From contig CAJKQZ010000018.1 in assembly GCA_905202115.1 (NCBI GenBank), positions 1 through 21,846 on the forward strand: a stretch of 21,846 nucleotides of DNA, in the 5' to 3' direction. Under the pieces are notes generated by a model. That model saw only the letters and a list, made by a program, of their open reading frames with translations, searched no databases and was not told the origin of the DNA. The DNA comes from an uncultured Prevotellaceae bacterium. GTDB taxonomy: Bacteria > Bacteroidota > Bacteroidia > Bacteroidales > Bacteroidaceae. Numbering within the stretch: the first letter of the stretch is position 1; every line of letters starts with the position of its first letter. Both the position numbers and the translations under genes were made by a program. Below are positions 15,370 to 21,846 of the stretch, in pieces.

Positions 15370-16959
15370 TTATTTTTGGTCGTAAGCGTGCTTGGGATAA
15401 TCTATAGTGTAGTGCAGACCGCGACTTTCCTTTCTTTCTATTGCCTGGCGCGTTATAAGATATCCTACGTTTATCATGTTTCTGAGTTCGCAGATGTCGC
15501 GAGTGGCCTTCACGCGCTTGAAAAGTTCTTCGGTTTCTTCGTAAAGAATGTCAAGGCGTGTCCATGCGCGTTTGAGCCTCAAATCCGAACGCACTATGCC
15601 TACGTAGTTCGACATTATCTGTCCTACTTCTTTCACGTCCTGCGCCACAAGTACCTTTTCCTCGTTCGTCATCGTACCTTCGTCATTCCATTCGGGCACA
15701 TTGTCGTTGAAATCATACTTTCCTATGTTCGCTATGCTGTGTTCGGCAGCGGCTTTTGCGTACACCACGGCTTCGATGAGCGAGTTGCTCGCCAAGCGGT
15801 TGCCGCCATGCAGTCCGGTGCAGGAGCACTCCCCTACCGCGTACAAGCGGTTTATCGACGAACAGGCGTTTAGGTCTACTTTAATGCCGCCGCACAGATA
15901 GTGCGCGCAGGGAGCCACCGGAATGTAGTCTTTCGTTATGTCGATTCCTATCGACAGGCATTTTGCATAGATGTTCGGGAAGTGATGTTTAGTTTCTTCG
16001 GCATTTTTGTGGGTTACGTCGAGGCATACATGGTCGAGACCGTGTATTTTCATCTCTTTGTCTATGGCTCTCGCCACTATGTCGCGCGGAGCAAGCGACA
16101 GGCGCTTGTCGTATTTCTGCATGAACACTTCGCCGTTTGGAAGGCGTAGCACACCGCCGTATCCGCGCATTGCTTCGGTAATGAGAAAAGCCGGATGAGT
16201 TTCTCCGTGATGAAACAAAGCCGTAGGGTGGAATTGTATGAACTCCATGCCCTCTACAGTGGCCTTTGCCCTGTATGCCATAGCTATTCCGTCGCCTGTG
16301 GCGATGTCGGGATTGGTTGTAGTGGCGTACACGGCCCCTACTCCGCCGGTTGCCAGCAGCGTTACGCGCGACAGGAAAGTGTCTATCTTGTTCGTGTCGG
16401 GGTCGAGCACGTATGCGCCGTAGCATTCGATGTCGGGCGTGCGTCGCGTTACCTCTATTCCTAAATGATGCTGCGTTATGATTTCTACGGCAAAGTGGTT
16501 TTCGAGTACCGTAATGTTGGGATTTCTTTTCACAGCCTCGATAAGTCCTCTTTGAATCTCGAAGCCGGTGTCGTCGGCGTGGTGAAGAATTCTGAACTCC
16601 GAGTGGCCGCCTTCGCGGTGAAGATCGAAAGCTCCGTCGTCGTTCTTGTCGAAGTTCACACCGTTCTCTACAAGAAATTTAATGCCTTTTGGAGCTTCGC
16701 ACACCACCTTTTCAACGGCTTTCGGGTCGCTTATGTAGTCGCCCGCAACCATTGTGTCTTTTATGTGCTTTTCAAAATTGTCTACCTTGAGATTTGTAAC
16801 TGAAGCCACGCCTCCCTGCGCTTTTGCGGTGTTGGCTTCTTCGATTGTGGTTTTGCATACCAAAGCCACTTTGCCTTTGTTTGCACGGGCCACACGGAGT
16901 GCGTAGCACATTCCCGCCACTCCGGAACCTATTATAAGAAAATCGAATTTACGTATCAT
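15370..16959 (-). CDS. nadB: L-aspartate oxidase
   Basis: 529 aa flavoprotein of the succinate dehydrogenase/fumarate reductase family. It oxidises L-aspartate to iminoaspartate, the first step of de novo NAD synthesis, passing electrons to fumarate under anaerobic conditions. FAD-binding IIGSGVAGM lies at 9-17 and KAQGGVA at 46-52. As in NadB generally, the covalent-flavin histidine of SdhA is absent from this block (ANTAKAQGG). HREGGHSEFRILHHAD at 114-129 is a NadB signature, followed by FHPTALFHHGE, PRDIVARAID and CSCTGLHGGNRLASNS. It is monocistronic here; nadA and nadC are not in the window. It shares a 96-bp divergent promoter region with dacB. Confidence 0.95.
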   Translation of the reverse strand: MIRKFDFLIIGSGVAGMCYALRVARANKGKVALVCKTTIEEANTAKAQGGVASVTNLKVDNFEKHIKDTMVAGDYISDPKAVEKVVCEAPKGIKFLVENGVNFDKNDDGAFDLHREGGHSEFRILHHADDTGFEIQRGLIEAVKRNPNITVLENHFAVEIITQHHLGIEVTRRTPDIECYGAYVLDPDTNKIDTFLSRVTLLATGGVGAVYATTTNPDIATGDGIAMAYRAKATVEGMEFIQFHPTALFHHGETHPAFLITEAMRGYGGVLRLPNGEVFMQKYDKRLSLAPRDIVARAIDKEMKIHGLDHVCLDVTHKNAEETKHHFPNIYAKCLSIGIDITKDYIPVAPCAHYLCGGIKVDLNACSSINRLYAVGECSCTGLHGGNRLASNSLIEAVVYAKAAAEHSIANIGKYDFNDNVPEWNDEGTMTNEEKVLVAQDVKEVGQIMSNYVGIVRSDLRLKRAWTRLDILYEETEELFKRVKATRDICELRNMINVGYLITRQAIERKESRGLHYTIDYPKHAYDQK

Positions 16960-16980
16960 AGCAATTATGATTCATTTCCG

Positions 16981-16988
16981 CAAAACTA
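16981..16988 (-). promoter_or_regulatory. -7 promoter element of nadB
   Basis: On the minus strand TAGTTTTG fits TAnnTTTG, ending 21 nt before the ATG at 16959. No -33 box at standard spacing. Confidence 0.5.
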
Positions 16989-17039
16989 ACAAAAAAGGGC
17001 TTTCGTTTTGCGATTACAGACAAAATAATAATTTTTTGC

Positions 17040-17047
17040 TACCTTTG
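17040..17047 (+). promoter_or_regulatory. -7 promoter element of dacB
   Basis: TACCTTTG fits TAnnTTTG and is the same octamer as at greA. It ends 8 nt before the first ATG (17056) and 14 nt before the second (17062), so the transcript should be nearly leaderless. Confidence 0.55.
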
Positions 17048-17055
17048 AAGTCGTA

Positions 17056-18339
17056 ATGTCAATGCGTAAGTTACTTTTTTCAGCGTTTCTGTTTTTACTT
17101 GCGCCGTTTGCCAAAGCGCAGGATTCAGTTAATATTACGACGGTTGCCGACACTGTTTTCCCCGCCGCCGAAAATCCGGACATATATTCTTTCGAAGCAG
17201 ACAGCGTAATGCCTGCCGATTTGCTCCTACCCTGGGCGCAGAGAGTGAGAAGCCGGCTTGAGAGTCTTGTCTCCGACAATATGTTCACCGTTTCCCAACT
17301 CGGAATTTGCGTTTACGACATAACGGCCGATTCGCTCGTATTCCAGCACAACATGTATCAGACATTGCGTCCGGCAAGCACCGAAAAACTCCTCACATCC
17401 ATAACGGCCTTGCATTTTCTCGGCGGTTCGTATCGCTTTGTCACCTCGCTTTACGTTGAAGGTGCGGTAGAGGATTCCGTGCTCCACGGCAATGTTTATA
17501 TAAAGGGCGGAATGGACCCCGCTTTCGGCCACGACGACATGCGGGCATTCGCAAATTCGTTGATAGAGAAGGGAATATACAGTATAGACGGTGAAATTTA
17601 TGCCGACGTCTCGTTCAAGGACACGCTCAAATGGGGCAGCGGCTGGTGCTGGGACGACGAATCGTCAAGCCTCACTCCCCTACTCTACAACGGCCACGAC
17701 AATTTCATGGAAAAGTTCTTCGAAGCACTTGCCGACGACAGCATAAAAAGCAAAGGAACGTTCTCTTTCAAGCAGGTTCCTTCGGGAGCCGATGTGTTCA
17801 ACATCGTGAGCCGTTACCACACTATCGACCAGGTGCTTATGCCTATGATGAAAGACAGCGACAACATGTATGCCGAAGCCATGTTCTATCAGCTCGGGGC
17901 GGGAAAGAAAAACGATTACGCCACGGCCGAACAATCGGCAGGCCGCATAAAGGAACTGATAAACCGCATAGGTCTCGACGCCTCTCGATACCGTATTGCC
18001 GACGGCAGCGGTCTGTCGCTTTACAATTATGTTTCGCCCGAATTGCTTATGCGTATGTTATGTTACGCCCATTCGCGCTCTAATATTTTCGATCATCTGT
18101 ATCCTTCGCTGCCCGTTGCGGGAGTGGACGGCACGCTGTCGCGCAGAATGACAGGCACCACGGCCGATGACAACGTGCACGCCAAGACGGGAACGCTCGA
18201 AGGTGTTTCTACGCTTGCAGGCTATGCCGTTTCGTCAGAGAATCATATTCTGGCGTTTGCCATAATGAACCAGGGAATAATGCGCCACCGTTCCGCGCAT
18301 GCCTTTCAGAACAACGTGTGCCGCATTATCACCGAATGA
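17056..18339 (+). CDS. dacB: D-alanyl-D-alanine carboxypeptidase/endopeptidase (PBP4, S13 family)
   Basis: 427 aa periplasmic penicillin-binding protein that trims D-Ala from peptidoglycan stem peptides or cuts cross-links. A signal peptide covers about residues 1-22 (ends AKAQ). The three active-site motifs are Ser108-x-x-Lys111 (RPASTEKLL), Ser268-Asp-Asn270 (KDSDNMYAE) and Lys377-Thr-Gly (HAKTGTLEG). The region between the first and second motifs holds the S13-type insertion, in a rather short form. A second ATG at codon 3 (17062) is an equally good start and would give a more typical MRKLLFSAF signal peptide. It is divergent from nadB and probably monocistronic; a weak ACGG/CCGT hairpin lies at the stop codon. 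Confidence 0.93.
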   Translation: MSMRKLLFSAFLFLLAPFAKAQDSVNITTVADTVFPAAENPDIYSFEADSVMPADLLLPWAQRVRSRLESLVSDNMFTVSQLGICVYDITADSLVFQHNMYQTLRPASTEKLLTSITALHFLGGSYRFVTSLYVEGAVEDSVLHGNVYIKGGMDPAFGHDDMRAFANSLIEKGIYSIDGEIYADVSFKDTLKWGSGWCWDDESSSLTPLLYNGHDNFMEKFFEALADDSIKSKGTFSFKQVPSGADVFNIVSRYHTIDQVLMPMMKDSDNMYAEAMFYQLGAGKKNDYATAEQSAGRIKELINRIGLDASRYRIADGSGLSLYNYVSPELLMRMLCYAHSRSNIFDHLYPSLPVAGVDGTLSRRMTGTTADDNVHAKTGTLEGVSTLAGYAVSSENHILAFAIMNQGIMRHRSAHAFQNNVCRIITE

Positions 18340-18430
18340 CGGTTTTTCCGTAACATAATTCTGCATTGCTGTTTCATCACAACAAAGAACATGCCGATAT
18401 GAACTCTGCGCCGGCTTTCCGGAGAAGTTT

Positions 18431-18604
18431 ACAGACAAAAACGGTCACCTTCCAAGTACTTGAAAATCAGCAGGTGTATATATAGCAAAAAATATGTCTG
18501 AGATATTTTGAAATATCTCAGACATATTTTCGATTATCTCCCTTGTATTTTGAATTATCTGCGGGAAGTTTTTTACCGTGTAAAAAAATATTTTTTTTTC
18601 GCAG
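18431..18604 (+). repeat. Dispersed intergenic repeat, copy 6 (full length)
   Basis: A complete forward copy in the 417-bp gap between dacB and queG (18340-18756). The left block is ACAGACAAAAACGGTCACC. The inner decamer CAAGTACTTG is here a perfect palindrome (CAAGCACTTG in other copies). The 42-bp core at 18489-18530 pairs at 20 of 21 positions, with one substitution at the exact centre. CTGCGGGAAG-T6 follows, then the A7-T-A-T9 tail. The sequence left of the element (18408-18430) resembles that left of copy 7, suggesting the conserved unit may extend further. Confidence 0.92.
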
Positions 18605-18728
18605 TAGGACGATTTTTATATTCCCCTCCCCTGCTGGTTTTCTGCCGGAGTCGTGTTTTCAATGTGCGGAATGAGTGTTGCGGTGGAGCATGTTTATGCA
18701 ATAGTTCTTTCCTATTCCGCTCCGTGAA

Positions 18729-18752
18729 GCGGCAAATTCATAAATTTGCCGC
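18729..18752. promoter_or_regulatory. Palindrome overlapping the queG promoter
   Basis: A perfect inverted repeat with 10-bp arms, GCGGCAAATT and AATTTGCCGC, around CATA. It contains the -7 element TAAATTTG (18741-18748) and ends 4 nt before the queG ATG. Because it covers the promoter itself, an operator for a dimeric regulator is more likely than an RNA hairpin. Confidence 0.5.
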
Positions 18753-18756
18753 CGTT

Positions 18757-19719
18757 ATGTCGACCGAAACCGTACTTTCGTCACAATCAGTGAAATCGCT
18801 TGCGGCAAATTTGGGATTTGCTGCCTGCGGATTGAGTCCTGCCGCACCTGTGGAACGGCAGGTGACCGAACTTATGGACCGCTATGTGGCCGAGGGACGG
18901 AACGCTGATATGGATTACCTGGCGCGCAACCGCGAAATGCGGTTCGACCCTGCGCGGCTCGTACCCGGAACGCAGACCGTAGTATCGGTGGCGCTGAATT
19001 ATTATCCAGGGGAAAAAATGAACGAGAACGGCTATACGTTTTCGTATTATGCTTACGGAAAAGACTATCATACGGTGGTGAAACAGAGGCTTTTCGAGCT
19101 GTATCGCCGCATTTCGGAATCGTTGGAGCCGGACAGTATGCCGCTTTCGGGGCGCGCTTTCTGCGACACGGCTCCGGTGCCCGAACGTTACTGGGCCTAT
19201 CGCTGCGGAATAGGTTTCATAGGCAAGAACACGCTGCTTGTTATCCCCGGTGCGGGAAGTTATTTTTTTCTCGGCGAACTATTTCTGAATCTTAAGGCCG
19301 ACCGTTACGACGAACCGATGAAAAGCCGCTGTGGAAACTGCACACGCTGCCTCGATGCCTGTCCCATGCACGCTCTTTACGAGCCTTACCATATGGATGC
19401 CCGCCGTTGCCTGTCGTATCTTACAATAGAAAACCGCGGCGAAATACCCGCCGAAGCCGCCGAAGCAATGAGCTCTTGCATTTACGGCTGCGACCGCTGC
19501 CAGAGGGCTTGTCCGCACAATAATTTCTCAAGGCCAACGGATATTGACGATTTCCTGCCCGATAGAAAACTGCTCGACATGACGCCCGACGACTGGGAGA
19601 ACCTTACCGAGCAACAGTATTGCGAACTTTTCAGAGGCAGTGCGGTGAAAAGGGCGAAATACTCCGGACTTATGCGCAACATACGCGCCGTGAACAAGGA
19701 GCGGAAGAACAACGGCTGA
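18757..19719 (+). CDS. queG: Epoxyqueuosine reductase
   Basis: 320 aa from the chosen ATG. It performs the last step of queuosine synthesis, reducing epoxyqueuosine in the tRNA anticodon with cobalamin and two 4Fe-4S clusters. The likely catalytic Asp137 is in AFCDTAPVPER. Cluster cysteines are Cys192/195/198/202 (RCGNCTRCLDACP), then Cys218 and Cys241/245/248/252 (CIYGCDRCQRACPHN). GFIGKNTLLVIPGAGSYFFLGEL at about 153-175 is a family hallmark. The frame stays open 83 codons further upstream, but that part runs through the intergenic repeat and a promoter, and the protein family starts near MSTETV, so 18757 is used. The -7 element TAAATTTG ends 8 nt before this ATG. Confidence 0.94.
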   Translation: MSTETVLSSQSVKSLAANLGFAACGLSPAAPVERQVTELMDRYVAEGRNADMDYLARNREMRFDPARLVPGTQTVVSVALNYYPGEKMNENGYTFSYYAYGKDYHTVVKQRLFELYRRISESLEPDSMPLSGRAFCDTAPVPERYWAYRCGIGFIGKNTLLVIPGAGSYFFLGELFLNLKADRYDEPMKSRCGNCTRCLDACPMHALYEPYHMDARRCLSYLTIENRGEIPAEAAEAMSSCIYGCDRCQRACPHNNFSRPTDIDDFLPDRKLLDMTPDDWENLTEQQYCELFRGSAVKRAKYSGLMRNIRAVNKERKNNG

Positions 19720-19819
19720 GGCTGTATGCCTTACGGCGGGGATGACAACCGGAGGGTAGGGGAATGCCGGATTTTGCCGGCGGCAAGGTTTGGAAAGAAC
19801 ATTTTTTAATGCGGCTAAA

Positions 19820-19851
19820 TTTGGAATATTTAAAATAAAGGCATACCTTTG
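19820..19851 (+). promoter_or_regulatory. greA promoter (complete -33/-7 pair)
   Basis: TTTG (19820-19823), a 20-nt spacer, then TACCTTTG (19844-19851). This is the best match in the window to the Bacteroidota housekeeping promoter. Transcription should start near 19857, giving a leader of about 107 nt. Confidence 0.75.
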
Positions 19852-19865
19852 CCCAAAACAGTTAA

Positions 19866-19907
19866 GAAGGATTCCGATGCAAGGCATTGGGATTCTTCCT
19901 ATTTTTT
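19866..19907 (+). terminator. Terminator-like hairpin in the greA leader (possible attenuator)
   Basis: GAAGGATTCCGATGC (19866-19880) pairs with GCATTGGGATTCTTC (19884-19898) over 15 positions, 12 Watson-Crick and three G-U, with a 3-nt loop. CTA and a run of six T follow (19902-19907). It lies between the predicted start of transcription and the greA ATG. A second small palindrome, CTGTTTCGAAACAG (19910-19923), follows directly. Confidence 0.7.
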
Positions 19908-19963
19908 ATCTGTTTCGAAACAGGTGTAACAAACGTAGTAACAAACCATAAAATATTAAAACT

Positions 19964-20431
19964 ATGGCATATATGTCACAAGAAGGCTACGATAAAATGG
20001 TGGCCCAGCTAAGACACATGGAACTGGTTGACCGTCCTGCTGCTTCGGCTGCGATAGCCGAGGCGCGCGACAAGGGAGACCTTTCGGAAAACAGCGAATA
20101 CGATGCAGCAAAAGAGGCGCAGGCCATGCTGGAAATGAAGATAAACAAACTCAAATCAGCTATTGCCGACGCCAAAATCATCGACGCAAGCAAACTAAAG
20201 AACGACACTGTGCAGATTCTTTCGACCGTTGAAATGCGTAACGTGAAGAACAACGCCAAGATGAAATATACTATCGTCAGCGAGTCGGAAGCCAATCTGA
20301 GAGAGGGAAAAATATCGTCGCAGACGCCCGTTGCGCAGGGACTTCTCGGTCACAAGGTGGGCGATGTTGTGAGCATTAAGATTCCGCAGGGAGTCGTTGA
20401 GTTTGAAATCATGAGTATTTCGGTGGGATAA
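19964..20431 (+). CDS. greA: Transcription elongation factor GreA
   Basis: 155 aa, standard GreA length. It enters the RNA polymerase secondary channel and stimulates cleavage of backtracked RNA. The N-terminal coiled coil spans about 8-75. Its tip carries DLSENSEYD at 39-47, with Asp39 and Glu42 matching the metal-coordinating acidic pair. The C-terminal globular domain (about 80-155) includes TPVAQGLLGHKVGDVVSIKIP. It has its own strong promoter, a leader with a terminator-like hairpin, and is followed 41 bp later by the HIT gene, with which it probably forms an operon ending at the terminator at 20915-20956. Confidence 0.96.
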   Translation: MAYMSQEGYDKMVAQLRHMELVDRPAASAAIAEARDKGDLSENSEYDAAKEAQAMLEMKINKLKSAIADAKIIDASKLKNDTVQILSTVEMRNVKNNAKMKYTIVSESEANLREGKISSQTPVAQGLLGHKVGDVVSIKIPQGVVEFEIMSISVG

Positions 20432-20472
20432 CCGTTACAGTTGTTGTATTACCCGATAAAATCAACATAATC

Positions 20473-20877
20473 ATGGCAGATATTTTTTCAAGAATAGCCG
20501 CAGGCGAGATTCCCTCGTACAAGTGTGCCGCCAACGACGAGTTTTACGCTTTTCTCGACTTGAACCCGCATGTAATGGGGCATACGCTCGTTATTCCGCG
20601 CCGCGAGGTGGATTATATATTCGACCTGGAGGATGACGAACTGGCAAGGATGACGGTGTTTGCAAAGAAAGTGGCACGCGCCGTAGGAAAGGCTTTTCCC
20701 TGCCGCAAGGTGGGAATGGCGGTATTGGGACTGGAAGTGGCCCATGCCCACATACATCTTATTCCCATGCAGTCGGAGAAAGATATGGAGTTCGGAGGCA
20801 AGAAACTCAAGCCCACAGAGGAGGAGTTCCGCATTGCAGCTAAGGCCATTAGCGAGGCATTCGAGGCCGAAAACTGA
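20473..20877 (+). CDS. HIT family hydrolase (HinT-like)
   Basis: 134 aa histidine-triad protein. The motif HAHIHLIP at 91-98 carries the three histidines His91, His93 and His95, the middle one normally forming the nucleotidyl intermediate. The N-terminus MADIFSRIAAGEIPSYK is typical of bacterial HinT proteins, which hydrolyse AMP-linked phosphoramidates; a GalT/FHIT-like substrate cannot be excluded. It is the second gene of a likely greA operon (41-bp gap) and ends at a strong terminator. No promoter of its own was seen in the short gap. Confidence 0.92.
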   Translation: MADIFSRIAAGEIPSYKCAANDEFYAFLDLNPHVMGHTLVIPRREVDYIFDLEDDELARMTVFAKKVARAVGKAFPCRKVGMAVLGLEVAHAHIHLIPMQSEKDMEFGGKKLKPTEEEFRIAAKAISEAFEAEN

Positions 20878-20914
20878 ATTTATGCGCCGAATTGAGGCGT
20901 TCTTACATATATAG

Positions 20915-20956
20915 CGCGCAACACACTGACATAAAGCAGTGTGTTGCGCGTTTTTT
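20915..20956 (+). terminator. Strong intrinsic terminator of the greA-HIT operon
   Basis: Perfect 14-bp stem: CGCGCAACACACTG (20915-20928) with CAGTGTGTTGCGCG (20937-20950), loop of 8 nt, then six T (20951-20956). It is the clearest Rho-independent terminator in the window. Confidence 0.95.
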
Positions 20957-21022
20957 ATGTATTTTTTGCGGTTTGTATGGCTTTTTGGCGCGTGGTTACA
21001 ATATGAATTCGTTGCAGGATTC

Positions 21023-21628
21023 TTACATACGTACCTTACCCGTTCCGCCGCACGATATACAACGGCCGCGGCCTCCGCAAAGGCTGCACTTGCTCTTGCC
21101 TGTAGAACTCATGCCCGTTCCGTGGCAGTGCTGACACGAACCGGTGCCGTTGCAACCCCTGCATGTTGCCGTGTGATTCTGAACGGGGTTAGTGTAGTTG
21201 CTTGTGCCTCCGCTGCTTGGAGTGTAATTGCCGCCGACTACGATTGCGTCTGCTGGAGCGGGTATCTGAGTGGACGAAATCGCTCTGCCGTTGGAATAGT
21301 TCACCGACCACCATGTATTGTCTTGCGATTTATACAACCGGCAAACTCCGTGGGGTTGCAAATTGGCGTTGAATTGTCCGCTTATCGACGAGTAGTCGGC
21401 ATAGTTCAATACGCCGTTATAGTGACTGAATACGTTGTCTCGGTAAACTATTGAGCCCACGAAGCTGTTACCGTTGGCCCATTTGTATGTATACGGTTTT
21501 GAGGTCATTTGAGGTAAACGAGGGGGATTGTAGTATGTCTGGTTAATGAGATACTGTGCCGAAGCCGAGGCCGAACCGGTCATAATGAGCAATGTGACAA
21601 GTACTAAAATGAATGAAAACCGTTTCAT
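21023..21628 (-). CDS. Exported protein with C-terminal DnaJ-type zinc-binding repeats
   Basis: 201 aa, function unknown. A signal peptide covers residues 1-24 (hydrophobic 5-17, ending SASA before Gln25) with no lipobox. The middle (about 45-115) resembles MORN-type repeats (YKWANGNSFVGSIVYRDNVFSHYNGVL, then GQFNANLQPHGVCRLY). The C-terminus has four CxxCxGxG motifs: CRGCNGTG 156-163, CQHCHGTG 165-172, CSLCGGRG 181-188 and CISCGGTG 190-197. This is the arrangement of the DnaJ cysteine-rich domain, which binds two zinc ions, but no J domain is present. Zinc sites outside the cytoplasm are unusual for this motif. It stands alone, convergent with the greA-HIT operon. Confidence 0.85.
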   Translation of the reverse strand: MKRFSFILVLVTLLIMTGSASASAQYLINQTYYNPPRLPQMTSKPYTYKWANGNSFVGSIVYRDNVFSHYNGVLNYADYSSISGQFNANLQPHGVCRLYKSQDNTWWSVNYSNGRAISSTQIPAPADAIVVGGNYTPSSGGTSNYTNPVQNHTATCRGCNGTGSCQHCHGTGMSSTGKSKCSLCGGRGRCISCGGTGKVRM

Positions 21629-21662
21629 AAGCTGATATTTTTTATGTTTTTTTAATGTGCAG

Positions 21663-21670
21663 CAAATCTA
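21663..21670 (-). promoter_or_regulatory. -7 promoter element of the zinc-motif gene
   Basis: On the minus strand TAGATTTG fits TAnnTTTG, 34 nt before the ATG at 21628. No -33 box at standard spacing. The stretch 21671-21795 shows nothing else I can assign. Confidence 0.5.
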
Positions 21671-21795
21671 TTAAACTATTTGACATGTACCCGACGATTA
21701 TTAATATATAATACCTGATTTTTTAATGGATTTCAGGAGAGTATAGGAAACGGCTCTTTGTCGCGCAACCCGCGCCGCCTTTTCGGAGGGTTTTG

Positions 21796-21846
21796 CAGAC
21801 AAAAACGGTCAGCGGCCAAGCACTTGAAAATCAGCACGTGTATATG
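21796..21846 (+). repeat. Dispersed intergenic repeat, copy 7 (cut by window end)
   Basis: The left arm of the repeat in forward orientation: CAGACAAAAACGGTCA, then CAAGCACTTGAAAATCAGCA and GTGTATAT. In this copy the outer stem arms no longer pair (CAGCGGC against GCACGTG). The central palindrome would start just beyond the window. Confidence 0.85.

Noticed and set aside
18508..18756. Upstream extension of queG by 83 codons
   Set aside because: It covers part of repeat copy 6 and the promoter palindrome, and the family begins near MSTETV at 18757.
19757..19790. GCCGG/CCGGC repeat after queG as a terminator
   Set aside because: The stem is only about 5 bp and no T run follows directly.
1..21846. 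CRISPR array interpretation of the repeats
   Set aside because: Copies are kilobases apart, in both orientations and interrupted by genes, with no regular spacers and no cas genes.
1..21846. Insertion sequence or phage origin of the repeats
   Set aside because: No transposase, integrase, clear terminal inverted repeats or target duplications were seen. A non-autonomous element mobilised from elsewhere in the genome remains possible.

Overview
The window looks like chromosomal DNA of an anaerobic Bacteroidales (Bacteroidota) bacterium, probably a gut-type lineage; I cannot name the genus. Four things point there. Nearly every transcription unit has a TAnnTTTG -7 box and Shine-Dalgarno sequences are scarce. 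One secreted protein ends in a type IX secretion (T9SS) sorting domain. The succinate dehydrogenase/fumarate reductase is the three-gene CAB type with a single large cytochrome b. RpoN carries a Q/T-rich N-terminus. No phage, insertion sequence, rRNA or tRNA gene was seen.

Left of about 13.9 kb every gene is on the minus strand. From the window start these are: a ctpA-like S41 protease and a CotH-kinase T9SS cargo (one operon, 3526 to 121); rpoN, a divergent PAP2-like membrane protein and purE (one operon, 6471 to 3878); sdhC-sdhA-sdhB (10464 to 6974); and a succinate/acetyl-CoA transferase followed by an exported PepC-like peptidase (13860 to 10926). Right of 14.46 kb most genes are on the plus strand: a TrmH/SpoU methyltransferase, nadB (minus), a dacB-type D-Ala-D-Ala carboxypeptidase, queG, greA plus a HIT hydrolase, and an exported protein with a DnaJ-type zinc motif (minus).

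The strand switch falls on a 603-bp AT-rich non-coding region (13861-14463). It holds a stretch of about 13% GC and ten DnaA-box-like 9-mers, four of them exactly TTTTCAACA or its complement and one TTTTCCACA. I read this as a likely chromosomal replication origin (oriC) with no dnaA next to it.

The second standout is a dispersed intergenic repeat of about 175 bp. It occurs seven times, roughly every 3-4.5 kb, in both orientations and always between transcription units; two copies are cut by the window edges. Its core is two or three tandem 21-bp palindromic units, which in two copies form a perfect 42-bp palindrome. It has no ORF and no transposase nearby. I do not recognise it as a named family, and it is the best candidate here for an undescribed system.

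Metabolically the window is rich in fumarate/succinate enzymes: SdhCAB, a succinate-type CoA transferase, and NadB, which can pass electrons to fumarate. Other regulatory signals include a terminator-like hairpin inside the greA leader, a palindrome over the queG promoter, and several genes whose promoter sits only 8-9 nt before the start codon.
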